From assembly GCA_022818135.1 (NCBI GenBank), contig JAFMSR010000001.1:7576827-7640826 (forward strand): 64,000 nt of DNA. Direction: 5' to 3'. This DNA is from Saxidomus purpurata. Its lineage: Eukaryota > Mollusca > Bivalvia > Venerida > Veneridae. The translations under genes were made by a program, and so were the position numbers. Of this stretch, positions 1-13,909 are shown one piece after another; within the stretch, counting starts at the first letter, position 1; each line of letters begins with the position of its first letter. The notes beneath the pieces were generated by a model. That model ran no database searches and was not told where the DNA came from. It saw only the letters and a list, made by a program, of their open reading frames with translations.

Positions 1-2117
1 ACGGATCACATTGGCGCCTACCATATTACTTTATTCGAGACGTGAGCAAATTGGTTTCAGAGAGCTTTCAACAACAGTTAAAAATGGGAAGCATTGATGA
101 TTGCGTTAGTATTGCGTCTTAGCAAGATCGTGAAAGTATGTTATGCCTTTGTGGAGATAACTGATAACATAATTTATTGTATATTACAGGCGATTGAAGT
201 GACTTCTGGCAAGATGTCTCTTAATAACTCAGACAATCCGAGATATATATGATTGCTCATATGCATTGTACCAAATATGATCTTTTCACAGTACGATTGT
301 TTCTCTCTGACACGTACTAGAATTATTAATTCCGACTAACTTGGGATAAAGTCCGGTTTGATTTATGCTCAACACAATATGTACAGAAATTAACTTTATG
401 TTATGCTACCTTTGTACAATTAATTTATAACAACAACACAGTTGTTATCCGCTCAAATTTCCAAGTAGCTAAAAAACACAGCGTGATCTATAATATCTAC
501 TACGCATACAATTTGAGATTTTAAAGAGATGGCCTCATATTGCATCATTAAATTGATTAGAATAACGTTTATACGCTGTTTAGAGTAAAATCCACTCCTT
601 TAACGTGTTGAATTTTTCTCCCTGTTTTATCACTGGTCTAATTAAATAGCATGATCAAATCAATAGCTATATTTTAATGCAGATCGTCTTTCATTTCGGC
701 TTAACAGAACATTTCCTGTAAATTTTTGTGAAATCTGTGTTATCAATAAAATTGTTGTGTGGCACGGTTTTCTATTTAAGATGCTAATGATTATTTACAT
801 GTGGTGATGACGATTGTCTTGAAAACAAGGAGCCATCATTGTCGTGTTGATAGCTGGTCAACTCTGGAACTCTACAAATAACTTCTAAAATAGAACGTGG
901 AAACTGAAATTAGAATACTGTGTCGACAAAAAAGTAGTTCCCCAATTCTTTCCTCTAAATATACTGGCTGTATGAAATAGGAAACTTGGCTTTTATACGG
1001 TAGACAGATCAGATGAGTGATTCATGAAGTAATAATTAATCTGTCCATTATTTATAAATAGATAAATCTTATAAATGACTCGGGTGCCTTTAGATTAATG
1101 CATGCTGAAGTAAGCTTCGGTGATTCTTTGCGTAACACGTTAAAATCCTATTGGTCCTTTAAAAAAAAATTGACACCTCTTTAGTTTTAGAGAACTTCAG
1201 TATTGGGTTGAAAAATACCCGTGACAAATATTTCTCTTCTCAAATTATTTGGCAACTTAAATGGGTATGCTAACTATTTTGATAGTCAACAGAAAACAAA
1301 GATAAACTTTCTATCAGTTAATAGACTGAGGAATAAACCTGGTCCTATTTAATCAAGGTACACAGAAAATAATGACTTAAACCTTTCAAGACAATTGATT
1401 CTCCTTGGATAAGTAAGAAAGTTAACTAAATGTACATTTATGCCCATCCTGACCATTTCATTAATGGATTGTGCCTTTAGAAATATTTTTACAGACATGA
1501 TGGCGGCTCCGTCTTTGCTTAATTACGTCTTAAAATGATTGCAAAAAGTCTGCAGATTGTTCAGAGGTTGACCGAATTCATGAGATGTAAGCTTAGCTTG
1601 TCATTTCTGATAGTAAAATACACAACACATGCTCTAATCATCATAATTATAATAACGGTCTTGATTTGTAAACACAAAGTAAATAAATAGACAAAAAAGA
1701 ATTATATGTATAAGATTTTGTACTAGGAACTTCTTAGGGGTATGCTTTAAGAAGTGTCCTGTATGACTGACTGAGATCATAAAAAAGATAATATGTCACT
1801 CTGCGTGTTGCATAGCCTCACATTTATACTTAAAACCAATACATTTTTATATACTATTTTAAAATAGGATAAACAAGAACAAAAATGCTAAAACCAATAA
1901 AACTGTTTTACACTATATAATTATTATCCTTAATTGCTAAAGTATTTTACCTTGTCGCATACAAATGAGTGCACTTGCTGCATCAAATAAAACAAAATAA
2001 GTTTGCTCTATAACCTTGAAAGAAGCAACAAGTATACGCCAATTCAACTAACACACCCCTCAACATTAAAGCGTTTAGCTTCTTATTGTTTAAAAGTTTA
2101 TTTCCATTGCGAGAAAG
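1..2117. other. No recognisable feature
   Basis: AT-rich sequence with no long ORF, no tandem repeat and no segment I can match elsewhere in the window. It ends where the first unit of the large duplication begins. Confidence 0.5.
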
Positions 2118-3167
2118 GTCTAGTGTTTCCTTTCAGACACAGTTTTTTTCCATTCCACTTGCATTTGATGTAAATAAAAATGAAATATTCATATTTGCTT
2201 ACATGTACATGTGCATATAATTATGTTATAATCTAGCTCTAGACTGTATTTCAACTAGGTTTTCCTAGGTCATAGTTAAATAAGAGTCTAGCTTCATACA
2301 GAACACAGAACCCTGGCGCGCGGATATAGATCAATCTTAATTTTGGCTGTTTGATTTTTGAAAAATATATTCATACGCCATTCAGTAAGTATTTATGTAA
2401 CTTCTTTACGTCATATGCTGACAATACTCATTATATAAAGCAAACTTATTAAAATGATTGTTATTTCATGTGAATTGATACTAATCATTCTGGACAGAAT
2501 GATGTTTTTGTCATACGGACAGGTCTGCTTTTATCACTGACAACAAATTTGTACCATACGCAGAAGTACTAGATAAACACATATGTTCTGTTATGATCAA
2601 GTGAAATATTTAACAGAGTTTAATGTGGAGTTGTTGACATATATACGCTGTAAAATATGCGTTCGTGTTATGGCAGAAAACATTGATCTCGGACTGATTA
2701 ATATTGTTTGAGATAAACATTCTGGCTGCAGTCTCGACTTGAATCTCAGAGTGAATATTGCTGACATAAAAATACTGACTGCATGGACTAAATCAGTATA
2801 AAACAAAAGTGATAAGCATTATTCTATCTTGTCTGGATGTAGACAATTACTTACTTACGCATTACATAGTGATAAATGAATTATATCAAATAATCTAAAT
2901 ACAGTGAAAGATACTCCAAAAACGAATATTTTATAACGACTCATGCTTTTTCTTGAAAAAGAATCATGTTATTTAGCTATATATAATTCAGCAAATTCGA
3001 GTTATTTTACTGTCAAATGCTTAGCATACTTTAGACTCTGGCATTTAAAAACACGCTCAATACCTGAAGACAAAACAATTTGAAATATAATTATATTTAA
3101 TAAATAACGACACAGATAAAGTTCGATGACACGTTAAACATTTGAACAATTTGCAAGCTCAAATACA

Positions 3168-4170
3168 AATCAAAGCGCAGTGAGCGCTGAAAGCCTGGGG
3201 GCTATAGGTTAACTCCACGAAAAACAACTTTTGACCTAAAGCGCGGGTCGAAATGTGCAGAGGACGAAATTCAATATATGACACAGAATGAATGATTCAC
3301 AAATATATGGGTGGCAGGGAAGTTTGTTTTATTATAAAACGTACGTTAAATGAAAAATAATCACATAGTCAATATTATAAATTGTTTAAGCCAATAAAAA
3401 TAATTCGATCTACGCTTTGTACAACTTCAAGCGATATGATCTGATGATGTGGATCGAAAATTATTGTGCACCAAGGACAAGACCTTAAAACAGAAATAAA
3501 CAAAGCAATACCAGCAATATAATATAAATACAGTACTGTACAATGTGTATAACAGGGAAAAACCAAAAGTGATTCTTGGTTACCTTGTAGTTGTAAAACC
3601 GTTCACTGGGCCTTGACATGCAGCGTCCTCGATAAATTGGTGGTGATTTTGATCACGCGAGTTCCTTCTCGGGAATGTACGTAAATTATATCTTTTTTTT
3701 AAAGAAATGTATTTTTAGGTAAATATATATGTAATCGTTCGTAAATAACAAAGTTGTCCATGAAATAACATCGGAAATTTGAAAATCAAACTACAAACTC
3801 TTATATCAAGCTCCGTACGTTTCTGTAAATTTCCGTAAATATCCGTACTTTTCCGTGATATGCATATGATTATCTTCCGTAATCAGCTAACAGCGCAGTA
3901 ATTTCTAAAACAGAAAAAAATGTGTAATGCAGCCCGTAAGCTATATACCTTCCTGCAATCGTTTGAAGTTGTATGTACTCTTTTTATTTGTAATATGTTC
4001 TTATCATATGCGATATTCAAACAGAAGATTGATCTGGTGTGTCTTGCACTACTTTCGCATAGCGCATGTTAACAGTTGTTATTCGCACATAGCACAGTTA
4101 AATTTCTTGCAGTGTTTGAAATGTGGTATGCTAACTTAGGCCTAGGGGACTTTTAGTCCCCAGGCCAAAA
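3168..4170 (+). mobile_element. Unclassified ~1 kb mobile element, copy 1 (E1)
   Basis: About 1 kb that is nearly identical to 40481-41499 and missing from the matching place in duplication unit 2. There the flanks 'aagctcaaatac' and 'aaatattgcctttt' lie next to each other at about 21190-21230. This filled/empty contrast shows it as an insertion. Both ends carry related inverted sequence: 'agcctgggggct' near the left end and 'agtccccaggcc' near the right end. The first bases are 'caaagcgc' and the last 'ccaggccaaaa'. No transposase is visible. A short plus-strand frame at 3919-4070 is open and resembles the one in copy 2, but it is stopped here by a TAA where copy 2 has TTA. Class is unresolved; a non-autonomous DNA transposon is the simplest reading. 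Confidence 0.7.
4139..4166. repeat. Terminal hairpin of E1
   Basis: The arm 'ggcctaggggact' is followed after three T by 'agtccccaggcc', a stem of 12 pairs with one bulged base at the right end of E1. In the copy at 40481-41499 most of the left arm is deleted, so an intact hairpin is not kept in both copies. Confidence 0.7.
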
Positions 4171-6296
4171 ATTACAAACAAATATTGCCTTTTCCTCCAA
4201 TGTATGCTTATAAATTGTCATATGCTATTTGCATAGTCAATACAAAACCTTTAAATAGTTGTGAGAATTTATATACATTGAATGGTGTTTGCATTGTTTA
4301 AATCGAAAGCGTGTGAATTTGGTTGAGCTTTGTGCGGTGACAATGGAACGAACAGAACTCTTACATTAAAACTTCGATTCACTGGTCAAAAGATTGTCGA
4401 AACGTTATCGCTTTTGGTCAAGATATCATCATTTCCAAAATACACTAACGTTGAAATGAAACTGAACACAATGTAAAAGGTTATCAGATTTAAAACAAAG
4501 GAAATTTCATTGTAATTAATAGCACAATGTTGAAGTGGCGCAACAAAAAAAAAGTTATCTAAACACTTTTTATTGATGAAGAACAAAAATTCTTTAATAA
4601 TTATATTTCAGGCGATATTATTGCAAAATAAACACACCCACAATTAATGATTAGCTAACAAAGAAATTCATCATTTCAACAAATATGAAGAAAAATGAAA
4701 GTATCGCGCTTGACGCTGGTTTAATTGATAACTGATATCTCTTTGTCCCAAGACAATTGCTGAAAATAATTGCAGATTGTAAACTTGAAATAAATCCTGT
4801 TTTAATCTGTCCAGAATAGCAGCGCAATACGTGATTTTCGGAAAACTAAATTTTCACACTTGGGTAATTAAAGCTTTTAGAGAATAACTTCAACTTTGAC
4901 ACTCTAGCAATAAAATCAAATTTTTGTTTAAAAAATGCTATGATTTATTGTACCGATGATTGTGCATAACTTTGTCACGATAAGTCATTAACACCCTGGA
5001 TTGAAATTTCTCGCTTTGTGATTTATTGCGTATTTAGTTTTTTGGGAATAAAATGACATGCCTTTGTTACGTGCAGTGATGCTGACTTATTTTTTTCAAT
5101 TTGACTTCATCGTAATTGATGTCCAATTTCGTACTGATTAGTAACACGATTTCATAGAATGAATAACTTTGATCATAGACATGATTTTATCCAATGTGCA
5201 TAAATAGCATTAGGCACTATACAAATTTCGCAAATTTGGGAAGTGTTTCGTGTGTGTGTAACTAGAGATTTGATATCTCAACATTTGTTCTCTTTTTTTT
5301 TGCCTCATTGCCTCATGGTTTTATCTAAATTGCTGAAGGAAACTGCCAAAAGTCCTATTTTTAATAAATTGTCGGTAATGTTCGACCCGAAAACGCATCA
5401 TTTAAATCATGTTTTATAGTTGCTTTTGTTGTCAGTAATACAGCGTGCAGTTGGTTTCTACGGTAGAAAAAAGAAGATAATAGGTTGCAAAATAAATGAA
5501 GCTACAGTAGGAAAATCATTAAAACATTACATAGCTGACACTATATTAAAACCGTTTAACTTTAACTTAAATATTAAAAGCTATTTCCATATCGGTACCA
5601 CGCAGCAAATTGTATTAACATCACCCCGAGACTGTAAACGTATTAAAATGAAATTGCAATGAACTATTTGTTTTAACATATGGCTATCTTTTGGAAAAGG
5701 TTCAAAATTTTGATGATGCATTGATATTGTGGTTATTTGTTTGACTGTAGTTATCACCGATAATACATTATGAAGTACTTTGTATTTGTTTGGAATATAA
5801 TTCAACTGTGTTCTATAATTTGTCAATGCAGATTTATCATAAAAGGTGGCATACTGAAAATCACAGCGTGCCGTAAATTGTTAAAACAAAGCATTAAAGT
5901 CTTACAAAGAGGTCATATAAAGTTTACGTTTTAAGATTAGTTGGGGTAAAGTTAAAGTAACAAAGAAATTGATATAACTGTTTCTCGATTATATGAAAAG
6001 TCATGGAGCTTAATTGCCCTAATATTTACAGGTGTCTTCCTCTTTGGGCTCACCGTTTCAAATGATGCTCTAACATACGATCATTACACATTGTTCGATT
6101 TTTTTAACTAATATACTTTTTTTCTCACCTATGAGATACAATTTCCGCGTATTTAACAGTGATAGATAACCTTATCCTTCACCGCTTATCTCTCACCGCT
6201 GCCGGACTATTTTTACGTTTATTATAGGCAGACAAAAATCGAAAAATGACTGTAGTTCTTTATTTTTGAAATAAACATAGGGTTGTTGGTATTCTC

Positions 6297-6356
6297 GGGT
6301 TGAGATACGTCCAAAAAAACTCGGCAGAGCCTTGTTTTTTGGACGTATCTCAACCC
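6297..6356. repeat. Perfect 22-bp inverted repeat
   Basis: Bases 6297-6318 are the exact reverse complement of 6335-6356, separated by a 16-nt loop that includes 'ctcggcagag'. It sits in about 750 bp (6050-6800) of unit 1 that has no counterpart in unit 2, so it may mark an inserted palindromic element. The same ten-base loop is seen in the palindrome at 60529-60677. Confidence 0.85.
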
Positions 6357-9300
6357 TCGGCTGGGGTTTCCTGATCTACAACTCATGAACATGGTAGATA
6401 CACATTATCAAAGCATCGCAAATTCAAACGTCGACTTTACATCGGTAGCGTTAGAAAACTTGTTTATTGTTTAATTTAGAAAATATGGCATAAGGCAATA
6501 CGCTCCAAAATTTAGAAATAGCAAATATAAAAGAAGCTCATGTATGACACGACAATTAATGCACAGTAGGTTTTGTAATTAAATATTTAACAGTAGGTTC
6601 AAGTGGTATAAATTTAGAATTCATTTGTGATATACTGTTACACGAAAGATATTTGCGAATAATAGACATAATTTGGAGAAAATACCAACCATTGTAATAA
6701 ATACAATATCATGGAAGCTTGATTTCACATTATTACAGTATATGTACATTTCCTCGTGTAAAAATAAAACTAACACACACTTTTACAGAATGTAAGTTAA
6801 ACACTGCACCAGCAGGACGTTTTACTCATCCCATCGTGCTTTCTTGAAAATTATTTCAAAACATAGAAATTAAAGAATGAGTATAAAAGTTTACGCTTCA
6901 CATTGGTGGCATGGAGTGGGCATCTTACAAGGAAAAAACAAAATAATGAAGATTATTGAACATGGATATACCCCATGAGGTCATGGTTTTAAAATGCGAG
7001 TCTACAATATTTGCAACCAAGCCTGACCGTCACGTAAATAAAATTCGTTTGCGTTCTTATTCTTTTTGACTGACTAACACATCTTTACAGCATAGTTGAT
7101 AAGCGGCTTATTGATTGTTTAAGAGAAATCATCCCTTTAATGAGTAAAGGGTTAAATATGTGTTCAAAAGAAATTGAAGAGATGAAAAATCTTTTTTAGA
7201 CTATCCTTGCAAATAATATTTTCCTCTCATTTGTTTTCTCTGATGATTTGTTACGAGAATTGCAGTATTGATGAACAAAGTAGCGCCGTAAATTATAATA
7301 ATATCTAAACTGTCTTTGTTGAAATACAATCACTTTATTCTTTCCGACCGTTTCGTTTTCTTGTGTTGTATTATAGATATCATCTTTCTGTGACGTACAT
7401 GCTTTAGAGGCGGACATCACAATGAGTTTGTGTTGGTTTTTCTTCTCTGAAAAGTTACTCAGATGTAATGAGTCGACCGCTTCAGGAAAAGCAAATTACA
7501 CTTTTATCTTGAAAAGATTTACAGGCATTGCCACTGACAGGTCATATAGAGATTTTAATGAACGAAAGGCTGTTTTATCTTGTTCAGAGTTAATGGAAAA
7601 GGTTAAAAAAATAGCGAGTGGAGCTAAAGCTTCCCCTCTTTCTTTTAATCTTTTCATATTATATCACACATCAAAAAGAAATGTAAACTACTTTCTTTGC
7701 CAAAGCTGTGTCAATAATTCTTATTACTTTAGTTAAATTATTGTAACAATATTGCTACAACAGGTGCTTTCATGCAATAATTGCGGATTTTTAGCATAGA
7801 ATAGTGTGCACTGGATACGTCATCTCGGGAACATGAAAGATGGTATTCGAACACAATCTATGTTAACCTTAAAGTTTATAATCTTACGTCTTTTGCATGA
7901 ACAGCTCTCGTAAAATACTGTTATATCATAAAAATGTTGATAACTATCACTTTAAAGGCACATAACTCCTTGATTACGTCAAACAACATATGCTAACATT
8001 TGCCTGTTTCATTTAATTGTGTCTTTTAATTCTTTTGTTTTATTAATGCCTTATTGTTTTTATGAAATCTATTTATCTTGTACAAAGGTATCGCACAATT
8101 TATACACTATCAAACAAGTGTTTTATCCATTATCGATCGGATTAAGTTTTACGATGGGAAACTAAACCATAAAATAGTTGATCCTTTATCTTGTTAAAAG
8201 ATTCTATCAAATTTAAAAAGGAATGTTTTTATGATGCAACGTGAGTACCTTGTCTGTCTTTTACACGAAATATTACAGAAGACTAAATGAATATTTTTAT
8301 TCTGTTTTAGTTTAGATTCTTTTTTCATTATCCTTTTAAATAAATATAATCAATTCAGACAATTACACTATTATTGCATATACTTATTTTATCAGTGTTA
8401 TCACTTCGAAGTGATCCACGAAATTGTATGGAATTCGTAAACACTTGGCATTATTTGATAAACCAGGAAAGTGCAGTGTGTGTGTTTCAGATTTAGTTAT
8501 GATATAATACTCTTCCGTCTCAATCAGCAAACAGAAGCCTACGAAGTTCCGGAAAACTTCTGACGATAAACGGCTCATTTACAAGCTACATTTAGTAAAT
8601 ACAATAGAAAAATGATGTACATGATTATCAACATCATCGCTCAAATAATTGCTTGCATTTTGAAAGCTTCATATCAGTACACTTAAAAGAATCTCGAGTG
8701 AGAAAAATCCTGTTAGAACTGGTTTCTTTTTACAGACCTCATTCTTTATCGAAATATATATTTTAATGCTTTAAAACTACAAATCTTGCAGATAAGTCAG
8801 TTCTACACTTTATAAAAATGTATCATAAGTGCCTAAAAGCATGGATGGAAGACGTCCATTAACAGTATCTGCAGATCGTTTTATATTTTCATAAGGGTTT
8901 AAACGGCATTGCCAATGCTACCAAAAATATTAATTGTACGTTTGGGACAAGTGTTGCATTTCGAAAGAATTATAGCAAAGTAAAGATGCTAATTCTAGTG
9001 TTTCGTGCATTTGATAGCTAAAGCAATCTTCGAAACTTGCTGCCTAAGGCTTTTTGTAATCTCTAAGGCAGCTTTTGTCATTAATGTCGAAATGTAAATT
9101 TTAACAATAACTTTAAAATGCACGATATATATATTTAATCAGATTTAGGCGTTCTCATATATGGAACGCATGATCAAATTGCTTGTATTCACGAATGTCT
9201 ACGTGTGCCCTTCACAGTTTTACCAAGTATGATAAATTTCACGAAGGTTGTTGTAAACAAGGAACGACATTTTACATCATATCCGGTATGTTTACTTTTC

Positions 9301-11340
9301 GACAGCAGTTATGTTTTACAAATTCCATAGTACAATACAATGCTACAATAACGTTCTGTAAGACTCCCCGGTACTCAATGAATCATCGAAATAAAAACCA
9401 AAATGGTCACTTTCATAGCAAGATGCGTATTAAATGACACAGATTCAGTTTTATGACAACATGTTGGTAGTCCGAATGGTCATTTGAATACAGGAACTAA
9501 ATTGTATAACATATTAGTGGTTAAAGAAACCTACCATGTACATGACGAAACACATTATGCAGGAAATATATGAAAGGCGAATGATTCGAATTGAAGAGGT
9601 AAATAATTAACCTCTTCACTGATAAATCTTTTGGCAGCTATTTAGTGAGAACAGAATTCCGGAAATTCAATGTGTTAAATTGCACGAGTGTTGAAAAAAC
9701 AACAACAGAAAAGTGCTTAAAATGATGTACTTGGCAATGACGATAATGTATGGTTTAAATGTTTGATTTATATTATCAATATAAAATTGCCTTAAAAACA
9801 TTAACTGTCCTTCCATATCTCATCTAATAAGATTCATATTCGAACGTAGTCAGTGCATAAATCATATAACTGTTAGAAGAATAAACGTTTAGACGCCATG
9901 ACCTCAAACCAAGATCTCAGAAGGAACGAAAACCCATTTTTTTACTATTATCTTAAGATATTGTGTTTTCGGGTTCAATTTGTACCATTCCATTACTGTT
10001 ACAGTCATTTGCATGAGGTTTTATTATACCTGTTATCTAGCAACGAAATGTGAGAAAGATTGGATAACTTGGGATTTCTTGTGACAGTTTAATTTTATCC
10101 AAGATGTGTTTATACTAATGCTATTGATCAAAAAGTAAACAAAGACAACTTGGAACAACAAATAAGGAGTTTGTGTCAAAGCCAAATCTTGTAAAGGTTA
10201 GAAGAAATGGTAATTTGACATTTACTTTCTTTATTTGACATCACATGTTCCAGTAACAGTAGTCAATAAAATCAAATGAAAACTAAATGTAACTAATTGA
10301 TATCACGATCATCATTTATAAACCAAGTAGGCATTTGTATTCTTCTTTCCGTCGAAATGAAAAAATTAGAATCTGGTCACTTGAGTGATAAACGGAGATT
10401 ACACAACGCTTTGGCGAAGAAGATTAAATACCATTCTGATAATAAGAGTTAATCATATATGACAAAACGACTGGAGGCTTGTTTTTGACTTCGGTTTGAA
10501 TTAAGTTTGCCAAATGATGTAACGAATATTGCATACATTGTCAAATGCACCAGCTCTTTAAAAGACAGGCATATATTAACATATTTAAGCGTAAATATCT
10601 TATACATTGCAGAATGAGAACGTTCAGACGATTGGCATTCTTGTTACCAAAAGAATTACAGTACACAGTTATGTTTGGGTATTTAAATTGTTACGTCACG
10701 ACTCCCAATGATAAGCGTAGCAAAACTAAAGTAAAGCCCTTTCAAGTTTTCATTCCTGCTGAAAACATTTGTAGTCGCCTATACAATATCAATCCTTCTC
10801 CCTGGCTTGGGAAATCTCTTTACTAATATAGCAAAGTGGAAAATCAGAAGAACGTAATCAAAATTTACACCCATACAAGTTATACATAATATATCGGATG
10901 ACCCCTCCATACGAGTAAGTAAGAAAAGAACAGGATATGTCCAGTCTAAATACCATTTTCAACGTACTCGTTTTGCTTAAAAAGAAACGGATTGTATGAA
11001 AAATGTAAAAATGAAATAAACAAGAATTTAGTTCAAATGCTTATTTCTTTTTTTCATATCGGTGTAGCATGGAAGCAGATTATTCAATTTCATTTATCTA
11101 CATGCATTCCACCCAGATCAACATTTTAGTTGTATCCGAATGCATTTATGATTTTGATATTTAACCAAAAATGCCCTTTCCTACTTATATTTATCAGTAT
11201 CAACAAGAATGTAGAAAGCAAACTATGATTTTATCAAAGAGTAGGCCTATTTTGAATTTGTTTTTATGATTAAATGATTAAAAAATGTTTTAAAACTGTT
11301 ATATTAATTATTCAACATTGTGAAATTCACATTGTTTACA

Positions 11341-13110
11341 TATTGAAACCATAAGTATATATTATAGTATACGATTCAAATAATCAAATATGATCGATAA
11401 TTCATCGAAGTAACTTTTTTTGAAAACGATTGTCAATAAGAAGTGTTACATCACAATTTCATAAATGACGGCGAAATGACAAAAAAGGATATACACAACT
11501 TTTAAATGTAATCACACAGCGTTCCGGAAGTTATATTAAAACAAAATGAAGTTTTTTTTCGCAAGAAAAGCAGTGTTTGTCCCGTCTCAACTTTTCTAGC
11601 CGTGCCCATCCGTTGTAAAAGTTATCAGCCATACTCAAACTTAACTCGGATATTAGTCATATCAAATTCAACTTGCTTCACGTTTGGCAAATATTTATTT
11701 TCGAAAAAATTACTATCAATTTTCTATGAAACAATGCCGTCGTCGAGCCAACTTATAGTTAAGCATTCTTATCGGCTGTACAACTTTTCTTTTAATTAAT
11801 GCTCGGCAAAAATTAACTGACTGTACATTGCACCACGTTAGATTACTGTTATCGATCACCGTTGCAAAAGATCCAATTAGTCATTGTTTTTAAGCTTGTC
11901 GTATAAAGAGAGATGTGCAAAATATTCTGTTTGAATACGTCTTTGTCTCAAACGGGGTAACAAAGACACAGCAGTTGGCTGATCTTTAATTCAGTTATTA
12001 AACGAAAAGGTATTTGCATGGCGCGAATAGCAGAACAATAAAATGTAAAATATCGCAGTATAAACATTTTGCAAGCTCCACTCCTATAGCAGCTCTCTCG
12101 TGTTAACAATTCGAACGGATGACAAATCAGCATCTATCTACATACATTTCCGTTCTTGACAACAACAACAATAATATCAACAAATAATGTATTTTTTAGC
12201 CATTTTGATCTCACTTGGAAACCCGAAAAATATGAATAACGTCCCACAAACAGTATGAACTCATAAAATATTTGTCATTTTGCTTTTTGAAAGCATACTA
12301 TTACCAAAGATTTTTATTTTATGACACATGCAAACACTATAATTTAGGAACAATCGCTGATCAGAACCAGTCGTCTCGGTGCTTGTATGCACAGCGTCAT
12401 GAATGCTTGTTGAAAGGAGTCTGGGTTTTTACCTGTTGCCATACACAAACTATTCGAATAAGGCTTTGCGGGAATAATTAAGATTTGATATGTTGACGGC
12501 GAACTAGTATTTGTTTTGATTTATGCATTTTTGATGCACGGAATTCCGGTATTGGTATTGTTCGGTGGTAATATGAATATAAAAGTTGTTTTATTTCATA
12601 AATTTATAAAAACTGACGTAGGCTGATATAGCAAGATAATAAAAATCACACAATTGGATGTTCAATTTATCGCGGACTAGCCTTGAAAGTTCGCTCCATT
12701 TATATAAAAGCATTCAAGATACATTCAAAAGCAGTTAGCATGTAACGGCAAGGCGGCGAGAGTTAACGAACTCAGAATGACTTTTGCTAGCGGTGCGCGC
12801 TGTATACCACTTCATTTTCATGGAATCCACTTATTAATGAATTTCTTCGTATGAAACATTTCTGATAATGTTCCATTCACTTTCCCATACCAAGTTTGAT
12901 CACAAATACCAGAATATCATTTACAGTGGGCCGCTTGTCACTAACATCAATATCCTTGACTGTTAAAAGTAACGACCCTAAGGGATATACCTATTGGATC
13001 TACTTTAAGCAACTGTTAGTTCCCTCATAGCCGATTCCACAACGGACCTATTTTGTAGAATTTTTATCATCTCACACGTTTTAAGACTCACCTGGCACAA
13101 GTGCTAGGGT
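11341..13110. other. No recognisable feature
   Basis: Unit 1-specific AT-rich sequence with only short ORFs that match no family I recognise and show no splice or codon pattern. A slightly GC-richer patch lies near 12740-12800 but nothing could be assigned to it. Confidence 0.45.
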
Positions 13111-13114
13111 TAAC

Positions 13115-13860
13115 TATTAGGGCCGTTCACCGTCCGGCATCTGGTGTATATGTACGTTACAATACGTCGTACGTCCGTTCCCTTTTTTCTTTAAATGACA
13201 TCTCCTCTAAAATCACTGCGCCAATGTTGATGAAACTTGGTAGGGATGTTCCCTAAATAAACATTAATACAGTTGTTTAAATAATTTCATTCTATGAAGA
13301 ACTCCGGTTGCCATTGTAACAGAAAGTAAACACTTGAAAAAGCTTCTCAAAAGCCAGACGGCCCGAAGCTCTTAGATATTTGGTATGTAGCATTGCCTAG
13401 TGGACCTCTACCAAAATCGTTCGAATTTTCACCCTGCGTCAAAATTGACCCGACCAGAGTGTAACTTGATTTTACATATGCTTATGAAACAAGGCCCAGG
13501 GCTAAGATTTTTTGCATGTAGCATTGCCTTATTGACTTCTTCCAAGTTATTGAATTTTACATAGGCTAATACATGAAAAAGTTTTAAAATCTTCTTCTCT
13601 GAAGGCCCAGAGCTTAGATATTCAGCACATGTAGTATTGCGTAGTTGACCACTATCAAGCCTGTTCAAATAATGACCCCGGTCACAACTGACCTCACCAG
13701 CAGGGTCACTTGGTTTTGCATAGGCTTATATATGAAAAACTATAAATCTTCTTCCCACAAGTCTTAGATTTTTAGCATGTAGCATTGCCCGTTCGACCGC
13801 TACCAAAATTGTTCCTGTCATTGACCCCTTCTCTTATATTGACCTTGTGTTATAGCCAAT
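13115..13860 (+). repeat. Bivalve-type interspersed repeat with internal reiterations
   Basis: A degenerate phrase of the form 'ttagat..tt.gcatgtagcattgcc....gacc.ctaccaa' occurs four times, starting near 13374, 13504, 13613 and 13765, spaced about 110-150 bp. Each is followed by a run of 'tgaccc' words. The left part contains 'gatgaaacttggtagggatgtt'-like sequence. From general knowledge, repeats built of these phrases are very common in bivalve genomes. The mechanism of spread is not evident here. A 79-codon minus-strand ORF at 13429-13668 lies wholly inside it and is not considered a gene. Confidence 0.7.
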
Positions 13861-13909
13861 GGTAGCAATGTGATCGATAAATGACCATCGTAACCCTCTT
13901 GTAGTCTAA

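Noticed and set aside
7422..7736. 104-codon ORF with partial similarity to 23671-23883 in the duplicate unit
   Set aside because: The shared residues come from paralogous DNA. The two copies have frame-shifting indels between them, so there is no sign of coding constraint.
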